Below are positions 56,401-64,000 of a DNA stretch of 64,000 bases, piece after piece. Source of the stretch: Cephalopachus bancanus (taxonomy: Eukaryota > Chordata > Mammalia > Primates > Tarsiidae). The DNA is taken from NCBI GenBank assembly GCA_027257055.1, contig JAPVLO010000383.1, positions 1,354,366 through 1,418,365 on the forward strand, read 5' to 3'. The notes below the pieces were generated by a model that saw only the letters and a program-made list of their open reading frames with translations, was not told the DNA's origin and made no database searches. A program made the translations under genes and the position numbers. How positions within the stretch are numbered: position 1 is the stretch's first letter; each line of letters starts with the position of its first letter.

Positions 56401-57340
56401 AAAGTAAGACTTTTCAACTGTATGTCTGACTGCGGCCTAACATCTAGGATCTACAAGGAACTCAAATGCGCTGAAAAGGAAATACAGACATCCCCGTTGC
56501 AAAGTGGGCAAAAGATATGAACAGATACTTCGAAAAAGAAGACATATGAGCAGCCAACAGACTCATGAAAAAATGCTCAGCCTCACTAGTCATCAGAGCA
56601 ATGCAAATTAAAACCACACTGAGATACCACCTAACTCCAGTCGGGATGGCCATCATCAATAACTCAAAAAACAACAGATGCCGGAGAGGATGTGGTGAAA
56701 AGGGAATACTTCTACACTGTTGGTGGGAGTATAAACTAGTACAGGCCCTGTGGAAAGCAGTGTGGCGATTCCTAAAAGATCTAAAAATCAACCTTCCGTA
56801 TGACCCCGCAATCCCCCTACTGGGAATATACCTAGAAGAACTTAAATCACTCTATAGAAAAGATACCTGCACACAATTATCGCAGCATTGTTCACAATAG
56901 CAAGGACCTGGAACCAATTGTGCTGCCCATCAAAAGAGGACTGGATTTAAAAAATGTGGCCCACACACAATGGAATGTTATGCAGCCATAAAGAAGGACA
57001 AAATCATGAACTTCACAGCAACCTGGATGGACTTAGGGTCTATCATACTGAATGATCTTTCACAGAAACAAAGAACTGAGTATCATGTGTTCTCACTCAT
57101 GAGTGGACCTTGAACAATTATCGCAATGCTATAAGAAAAGGATCGGCAGTAGTGGGAAACTGCCAGGAGGGGGGTGGGGAAGAGGGATTGGCAGTAGTGG
57201 GAGTCTGCCTGGGCAAGCGGGGGCACACCTCATCAACAAGGGTGGCTGCATAATGAACACTGGTACGCCTCACCATGAACTGTACCCCACATCCTTAAAA
57301 TGGAAAAAATTAAAAGTTAAAAATAGAAAGTAAGGCTTTT
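56401..57340 (+). mobile_element. 5'-truncated L1 with TSD
   Basis: Plus-strand L1, 56415-57326. The frame 56565-56900 (111 codons) reads the ORF2 carboxy-terminal domain ('[20 protein letters not shown]', '[20 protein letters not shown]', then [21 protein letters not shown]). The ORF2 tail and a 3' UTR follow, with CTCATCAACAAGGGTGGCTG and an A-tail. TSD AAAGTAAG(A/G)CTTTT at 56401-56414 and 57327-57340, one mismatch in 14. Confidence 0.95.
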
Positions 57341-57535
57341 TGCATGAACACTTATGGAGTGACTCAGTTCACAGCAGGCCTCAGACCAAACTCACTGCCT
57401 CCCCCCACTTCTTTCCTTTTCCTGCGCGAATAGCATCCCTGGCTTCATACTTGCCTAGATTAGAAGTACCAGTCATTGTCATTTTCTTCCTATCTCTCTC
57501 CTCCACATCTAAGAACTCTCTCCCTAAACTTACTT
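57341..57535. other. Single-copy sequence
   Basis: Nothing recognised. Confidence 0.4.
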
Positions 57536-57539
57536 TCCC

Positions 57540-57950
57540 TTTCCAGTCTTTTATTGCTACCCAGTGTTAGGTCATCAACGTTATTCCTTTCTTTTATGAT
57601 TATTATAGTCTCCTAATGGTGTTCTTGTCTTAAAATCTCACTTCTTCAGAACACTTAAAAACTCACTTCTTCAGAATACCCTACAAAGTTATACTTTTAA
57701 AAAGACTTGGCTGAAACATAATGCTTCTTTGCAGAAACACTTCCGGCCGCTCCCAGTTGCCTACAGAACAACTCACGTGAAAACATGGGCGTGATTTACT
57801 AGGCCCTTCCTAATCGCCAGTTGTGCCCCCATCTACCTTCCCCTCGTCTGCTTCTTTTTTACACCCCACATATCATATGCTCTTGCCTATATTTACTTTT
57901 TTTTAACCATCCCAGCAAGCACATTTCTCTCTCCCACTCTCCACCTATCA
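57540..57950. mobile_element. Ancient LINE fragment (L2/CR1-like), tentative
   Basis: 'TTATAGTCTCCTAATGGTGT', 'TCCCAGTTGCCTACAGAACA' and 'TTTACTAGGCCCTTCCTAAT' follow the order of a common ancient LINE 3' region (atagcctcctaactggtct ... cccattgcctaca ... aaggccct). A short repeat of CTCACTTCTTCAGAA occurs at 57639 and 57663. Confidence 0.45.
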
Positions 57951-59440
57951 CCCTGTCATAAGCCCAACTAGGTGTGGGGAACTAATGAGATCAGAAGTGA
58001 CAAGCTCGGTAGGGAGGACCCTAACCTGGAACTACCAGAGGTCAGCAATGCCCGCATTCCATCAAGTGCGTGAATAAAATCAGAAACTCTCAGGAGCAGG
58101 TGAGACCCAAGATTCCGTACTCTAAGCCACATCCCACTTGTTTGAGCTGAGACATTTGCCAGCCCTTGCCAAACGCTTTTGTCTGGGGGCTGAGCCTGCT
58201 CTTGTCTCCACCACGGGCCATTGCAGCGTGGCTACCACCTGATGGCTTGAAGCCAGAACCGAGTTCCCCTCTCTCTACTCCCCTCTTCCCTTGCTCACAG
58301 CTGGATTTCACCCTTTGCCTCAGATCCTGGAGACATCTGCGCTTACCAGAATGGAGTCCACGTTGCTTAAGCTTGCAAAGGATGTTCGGATGGATAAGAC
58401 ACATCAGTTTCTTGTGACTTGAAAGCTTTCTTTGGCAAAAGTCATCCTCCACTTATGCCTTTAATGCTAACTCTCATAGCTTCTTTTTCCATCACCTCCA
58501 CTCAAAACCAGAGCCCTGTCTATGGTGAAGTAATTGCAGGAACAGAGTGGAACTCCGAAATATCTCCCTGCCTTCCCCCCCAGTATCCATTCTCTTTGGA
58601 TAATTGCAGTAGAACTTGCTGAATGATACAGATGGAATTGTGTATAAGACCCTGTCGTGGCAATCGCACATCAGATGCTTGTCAAATATGGGCAAGTTCT
58701 TCTTCCTTTTCGCTGACTTCTCCGTTTATATCTGTTTGGGTAATTTGAATGGAAATTTGTCTTAGGATGCTTGCAATCCCCGAATGTCAGATGTTTCCTT
58801 ATTTGTGGACTTGCTATACAATGCAAAAAGACATTTCTATTTTCTTCATGCCTCCAAAAGAAACCAATGATCCCATCCGAGCTTCATTTTTTTATTTTTT
58901 TGAAAAGTGAGATGATGTTATTTTCAGTCACAGGGGGACACGCAAAAGTCTATTCTAGTGAATGTTGTGGTTTATCCTTGCCTTCAATGTTTGAAGGTTG
59001 TATTTACAGCCAAGACAATTATTCATGTCTTGCACTGCACACCTCTAAAGCCGTGCTAATATCATTCTTTAATGGCATTTTAAATACTTTGTTCTAACTA
59101 AGTAACTACTCTTCTCCATTTGGGGCTTCAAGGATAGGGATCATGGTAACATCCTTTGCCTCAGATGCAGCTAATGCCACAAACAAATTCTGTGACTCAT
59201 TTAACTATATGTCCATGGAAAAGAGCACATATCTCTGACACAGTGTGGGCTTTAAGAATTGTGAATAACATTGATGAGTCAAAGGCTTCTGGAACGTTCT
59301 GGGGCCACAGGTAATAAAAACGTCCTGAAACTGTATGAGCCACGGCCATCTCTTGACTTCATATGCAATCTGACTTTAGTCCAAACCACGTCTTAATACT
59401 AATGGGATGACCCTTTTTTATAGCAGAAAACTTAGGTTTT
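57951..59440. other. Single-copy sequence, no gene identified
   Basis: About 1.5 kb, slightly GC-richer at 57,960-58,620. Frames on both strands around 58090-58452 overlap and show no recognised domain or splice context. No repeat family recognised. Confidence 0.4.
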
Positions 59441-59444
59441 TTTA

Positions 59445-59945
59445 TTAGTCAGGTTTCTCCAGGGAAGCAGCACCAATAGAATCTTGTATATTTATACACA
59501 ATATATTTATTTAGTCATGAAAGGAGGTTTATTATGGGAATGGGCTCATGTGCTCAGGGTGGCAAAGAAGTACTGCAACCTGCTGCCTTCAAGCTGGAGA
59601 ACCCAGAAAGCAGACGGTGTAATTCATTCCAAGTCTGAAGGCCTGAGAACCAGCAGCTCCAACGACCAAGGGCAGGAGAAGATGGACATTCCAGCTCAAG
59701 AAAAGAGAGTAAATTCACTCTTCCTCTGCCTTGGGTTGTATTCTGGCCTTCAGTGGATTGAACAATGTATCTTTGGTGAGAGCAGATCTTTGTTGTTCAG
59801 TCTTCGACTGATTCAAATACGAATCTCTTCCTGAAACACCTTCCCAGAGCCACCCAGAAATGTTTTACCGGCTATCTGGGCCTATATCCCTATCAGGCTG
59901 GCCTTTATCAGTCAGTCAAGTTGACACACAAAATTAGCTATTGTA
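59445..59945. mobile_element. Ancient interspersed repeat, family not assigned
   Basis: Begins 'AGTCAGGTTTCTCCAGGGAA', GCAGCACCAATAGAAT and ends 'CAGTCAAGTTGACACACAAA' then ATTAGCTATTG. This start and end pair is a familiar mammalian dispersed repeat (gtcagggttctccagagaaacagaaccaat ... caagttgacacataaaattaacc). I do not fix its class. The 116-codon frame 59484-59834 lies inside it and is not a gene. Confidence 0.6.
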
Positions 59946-61290
59946 GGATTAGAAACATTCATAATTCGGCAGCTATTGGAAAATAGAACAGACTGTCTTT
60001 CCAGGACCATATGAACTCAAAACTTGTTTTCTTAACCCAAAGACGACGTGGCTTTTCAGTATATCTTAAGAATAAAAAGTCTCAATCTAAGTTTTTAAAT
60101 AGATCACCCAATATATTGATCTTTTAGAGGTGTTTAAATGACAGCTGTAACTCAGGAGTGCTTACAGGGATCCACTTTCCCCAATCTGCTCTCCTGTCCT
60201 TGTCCTTACCTTCTCAATCTTGTCCTAAGTATATATAGTCCTTTCTTATCAAAGTTATGGCAAAGATGCATAATATCTATTCAGGATTCCAGTTTCCCAA
60301 GTTATGTATGCCATGTTATTTTTGGCTGTGTTCTCATATGTAAGGAAAACAATGATCATTTCTAAAAGATTTAAGGGAATATATTTATTGGCTAATAGAC
60401 TGATTATTACAGATGATTATTCCTTACCATTTTTTTCTATCCAATCTATTGTTTTTGGCTATTTAGGTGATTTTTAGTTTCTAGGCGTTATAATTCATGA
60501 TGAAAATAGCATTCTTGCATATAATTATTGCATCTGAATTATGTTCTTAGAAGTAGAGTTATTTAGAGAATATAAACTCTTTTAACAGTTTTCCATAGGT
60601 ATTTACAAATTCCTGTCCGGAGTGGGTATATGCATTTGCACTCACCCCAGTAGCAAAAGCACTGGCTTTACTGGTTCTTCACCAATCAGCACTGAGTTTT
60701 ATCACTTCAAGAGGTTTGCTATTTTGACAGGCAGAAAAAAAACCCCAAAACAAAAGACAAAACAAAAAAACGCCACTTTGATCAACTTATTCCTATAAAG
60801 GCAAAGCAGTTATTCATAAATTTAACGTCCATGCATATTCTTTTTCTTTAATCTATCTACTCATGCCTTTGACACATTCCATAGGAGCATTAATTTTTCA
60901 TATTGATCCGTAACGGCTCTTTATATAAGTTGAAAAGTTATTTCTTTGTTCCTGAGTCTCTTTCCTAGACTCTCTGGGTTCTGACAATGGGAACTATTTC
61001 TACTCTCTGCAATTAATTCATCTCACTTTCATTTCGCTTCCTTTTTTATCTTCAGATCTTGCTTCTATTAATTTTGTTTCCTGCCTTGTCATAATCTACA
61101 CCCTCAGCATATTTATTTCATTTATTTGTAGCATAAATAGGACATATTTTGATCACTTTAAAGCAAATGTGAAGTCAATTTTTACAAGTATGATTTCATA
61201 CAAAAACTGTCTTAGTTTGGATTATACTTCTGTGGGTTTGTGTTATTTCAGTGATTGGACAAGGTCGAGGAGGAACTCATATTTACTTTC
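59946..61290. other. Single-copy AT-rich sequence
   Basis: No gene recognised. A-rich run at 60733-60770. Nothing else stands out. Confidence 0.4.
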
Positions 61291-61291
61291 T

Positions 61292-61460
61292 AGTATAACA
61301 CTGAGAATTATGCTCTACTTAGCCTCATTTTATTTAAATTCTACAAAAATATAATGAATTAGGAATTGCTATTTCTGTTTTTTCAGATGTGAAAACTGAG
61401 GCTCAGAACATTAAATAACTTAGTCACCCACAAGACTACCAAGGCAGATAATTATTGCCC
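61292..61460 (-). mobile_element. MIR-type SINE fragment
   Basis: 'TTTTTTCAGATGTGAAAACT', GAGGCTCAGAACATTAAATAACTTAGTCAC matches the antisense MIR core (ttttacagatgaggaaactgaggctcagagaggttaagtaacttgcc). Confidence 0.8.
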
Positions 61461-62870
61461 TGTTTGGACTATAAATGATCCAAAACCCAACTTTCTAATT
61501 TAATAATGTACAAAAAGATTGTTCAGGGTATGTTTAAGTTGCTTTAAAAATACAAACAACTTTATGGTTTTTGAGAACTTTTAAATTATATTTTTTCACA
61601 GAATGGTGTCAATGCACATATTATTTTCTTCATTAAATTATAGTTGCCCAATCACTTCTAAAATATAACTTAATTTCAGATCTCTGATATATATGGAAAC
61701 ATTAAGATTACTTTGCTTGAAAATACTCTGAATTCCACTTTCCCCAGTTCAGAGTGGCTGTACTTCTTTTCTGAATTAGTAAACTCTGACATTGTCTCAT
61801 GACTCAGCAGAAAGCGCTGCTAAGGGTAGTTGTTGAAATATAAGAAGATGAAGTATATTTGGGGAGAGGGGATTAAATTCAGGTTCCATCTTTCAAACTG
61901 ATACAAAATAATTGTAAAGTCTGGAAAAATGCTTAACAGAATATGTCCTACAGCCTTTCAGCCCTATTCAACGAATACCTAACAATTGGTCTGGATTCTA
62001 CACTCTTCACTAAACGGGCAGACATTCCCTCAGGCTTCTCTCTGCACCTTTTAGTCTTTGGATTCACTGAGAGATGAAGCTTACAAGGATTTAATTTCTT
62101 CCCATCTCTGAATACATCACATGGAAAGGATGTTAAAAATAACCTGTGATATTCCTGTAAATTGTACTGAGTGTTTTGAAAATATTTTCCTTAGCTTAAG
62201 ACAGACAACAGTTGTACAAACTTGAGGAACATTGTTGTATCAATAAAAATATGTGATTACAACTTGATTTAGAGGTAATCTTCTTAAATAAATGCAATTC
62301 ACAATCCCTAAGGATAAAATAGAATTTCAGGTAGAATAGGATTAGTTTTACTTAAGTTTGCTGATGTTTAAATAGCTTTTATTCCTAGGCACAGAAGCAA
62401 ACAAGTATTTTCTAATTTTCTGTAAGCAATCTCGTTTATACTGTGTATAGATGTTTTTCCTACTTTTCTTGTAGGCTGATATGATTCCCTATAAAATAAA
62501 TAGCAAGAAACTAACGAGAGATTCTAGTTTTTAAAATACATTTTATTTTTATTGGGTTTTTCTGTAACATGTGTTTTCTCTATCCTGTGTTTTAATATTT
62601 ATGTTCTCTTTTGACATTGAAATACAATTGATATATTAATGACTTAAGTGGTTAACAATACTTCTCTTTTCTCCTTAATACATGTAAGTGATGTTATATC
62701 CTAGCACTCAAATGAATAATGCTTATAACTTATAAAATATTTTACAGTTAAAGTCTCTCCAAGAACAGAAGAAAACATTTTACTCCATTAGATTTTATGG
62801 AAACAACATAGAGCTAATAAATATTGGGTCTGGTTAAAAGCCCATAAAACCAGAGCAGTTGTTTTAGTCA
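61461..62870. other. Single-copy AT-rich sequence
   Basis: About 1.4 kb. No gene, RNA or repeat recognised. Confidence 0.4.
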
Positions 62871-62871
62871 G

Positions 62872-63090
62872 TACAGATTTCTATAACAGAACACTGTAGA
62901 TGGGTGACTTAAATAATGGAAATTTATTTCTCACAGTTCTGTAGGCTGGCAAACCTGAGATCGGAGTCCCAGCATAAGGGACTATGGTGAGGGCTGGCTT
63001 CTTGGTTTGTAGGTGGTTTTCTCATTGTATCCTCATTTAGTGGAGACAGAGAGAAAGAGAGAGTCCGTGTCTCCTTCTCTTTTTATAAGG
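62872..63090. mobile_element. Ancient interspersed repeat, family not assigned
   Basis: 'TTAGTCAGTACAGATTTCTA', 'AATGGAAATTTATTTCTCAC', AGTTCTGTAGGCTGG and 'TATCCTCATTTAGTGGAGAC', then TTTTTATAAGGATATTAATC, match a familiar mammalian repeat (ataacaaaataccatagactgggtggctta ... aaatttatttctcacagttctggaggct). Truncated on the right by an L1. Confidence 0.65.
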
Positions 63091-64000
63091 ATATTAATCT
63101 CACTAATAAAGAAAACAAAAATATCATAGAAAAAAGTCAGAGAAACAAAAAGCTGATTCTTTGAAAGTATAAACAAGATTGACAGACCCCTAGCTAGATT
63201 GACCAAGAAAAAGAGAGAAAAAGCCCAAATAACACAATCAGAAACACAAAAGGTCAAGTCACAACTGACTCCAAAGAAATACAAAAGATTATCAGAGATT
63301 ACTATGCACACCTGTATGGAAACAAACTCGAGAACCTAAATGAAATGAGGACTTTCTGACATCACACAACCTCTCAGGGTTGAAACTAGAAATTGCGACC
63401 CCAAATAGACCAATAGCAACCTGGGAAATTGATTCTGTCAAAAGAAAATTACCTACAAGAAAAAACCCTGGACCAGAGGGCTTTCTGGCGGGATTCTACA
63501 AAACGTGCAAGGAGGAGCTGATCCCAATCCTATTGAAAGTATTCCAGGCACTGAGAAAGAGGGAACTCTCCTCACATTATTTTATGAAGCTAACATCACA
63601 CTGATACAAAAACAGGGCAAAGAACCAACATAGAAAGAGAATTACAGTCCAGTATCCCTGATGAACATAGATGAAACAATTGTCAGCCAGATTCTAGCAA
63701 ATCGGTTCCAACAACACACCTCAAGAATCAGACTCCATGACCAAATAGGCTTCATCCCCAGGATGCAGGGCTGATTCAACATCCACAAGCCCATAAATGT
63801 ACATCAACAGGTGTAAAAATAAGAACCACATGATTATATCATTAGATATGTTTCAATAAATAAATAAAGCTTTCAATAAAATCCAGCATCCCTTCTTGAT
63901 AAAAACCCTCAAACACCTAGGCATAGAAAGAATATATCTCAAAATAGTAAGCTCCATCAATGATAAACTCACGGTCAGCATATTGCTAAATGGACAGAAA
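63091..64000 (+). pseudogene. L1 ORF2 remnant running off the right edge
   Basis: Plus-strand L1 ORF2, 5'-truncated just after the endonuclease domain. It starts 'TCACTAATAAAGAAAACAAA' and covers the region leading into the reverse transcriptase (63380-63604: 'KRKLPTRKNPGPEGFLAGFY', then [12 protein letters not shown]), the motif around 'SRFCFIPRMQG'-type sequence near 63750, and the region of motif A near 63840-63890. Stops and frameshifts are frequent (for example after 63604). The element continues past 64000, so its tail and TSD are not visible. Older than the L1s at 4 and 21 kb. Confidence 0.9.

Noticed and set aside
58090..58452. 120-codon minus-strand frame overlapping an 83-codon plus-strand frame
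   Set aside because: No recognisable domain on either strand; opposite-strand frames in balanced-composition DNA arise by chance.
59484..59834. 116-codon plus-strand frame
   Set aside because: It lies entirely within an ancient dispersed repeat.
1..64000. CRISPR array, operon, phage or other prokaryotic system
   Set aside because: No regular spacer-repeat structure and no dense coding; Alu and L1 content shows a primate nuclear genome.
1..64000. tRNA, rRNA, U6 or other small RNA genes
   Set aside because: No segment matched the conserved boxes or folds that I know; MIR elements contain decayed tRNA-like parts only.

Overview
The window is non-coding primate DNA, AT-rich and dominated by retrotransposons. 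Dimeric Alu-family SINEs (652-932, 46502-46795, 48575-48873) place it in a primate. The Alu copies share sequence variants that differ from the human Alu pattern I know. The youngest L1 copies end in a 3' UTR unlike human L1, with a recurring block ending 'CCTGAATTGTACCCCACATC' just before the A-tail. I infer a strepsirrhine (lemur- or loris-like) primate; the species cannot be fixed by reading alone. I see no intact host protein-coding gene, no tRNA or rRNA gene, and no CRISPR. The window could be intergenic or lie inside a very large intron.

Layout. 1-3,760: edge of an L1, one Alu, unassigned T-rich sequence and a 154-bp L1 tail with a perfect target-site duplication (TSD). 3,991-10,421: a near full-length minus-strand L1 with 5' UTR, ORF1 and ORF2, all broken. 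10,422-13,219: an MER5-like fragment, a 167-bp tandem duplication and a TA-flanked DNA transposon. 13,220-20,760: a short L1, AT-rich duplicated blocks, an (AG)n run, a relatively GC-rich single-copy stretch (17.0-19.2 kb) with one unexplained minus-strand reading frame, a broken RPS12 retrocopy and MIR fragments. 20,765-25,525: a second long minus-strand L1, 5'-truncated inside ORF1. 25.5-33.1 kb: old L1 pieces, including an old L1 with its 5' end retained and a younger L1 inserted in it. 33.1-41.4 kb: an L1 tail with a 16-bp TSD, a striking 212-bp TA-flanked palindrome (36,048-36,259), microsatellites and a twin-primed L1. 41.4-46.8 kb: two old L1 copies facing each other around an Alu-like monomer, then an Alu. 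46.8-57.3 kb: Alu, MIR and L2-like fragments, an L1 carrying both a 5' inversion and a 3' transduction (52,266-52,972), and a TSD-flanked 0.9-kb L1. 57.3-64 kb: mostly single-copy sequence, ancient repeats, and a plus-strand L1 ORF2 running off the right edge.

Nothing here works as an operon or pathway. The biology is the history of L1 activity: L1 machinery made the L1 copies and probably also mobilised the Alus and the RPS12 retrocopy. The best leads are the long near-perfect hairpin at 36.05-36.26 kb, the L1 with a transduced 3' flank at 52.3-53.0 kb, the tandem 48-bp unit inside the L1 5' UTR at 10.2-10.3 kb, and the unexplained frame at 17.64-17.94 kb. Boundaries without a stated TSD are approximate, and repeat family names are given only where recognised by eye.
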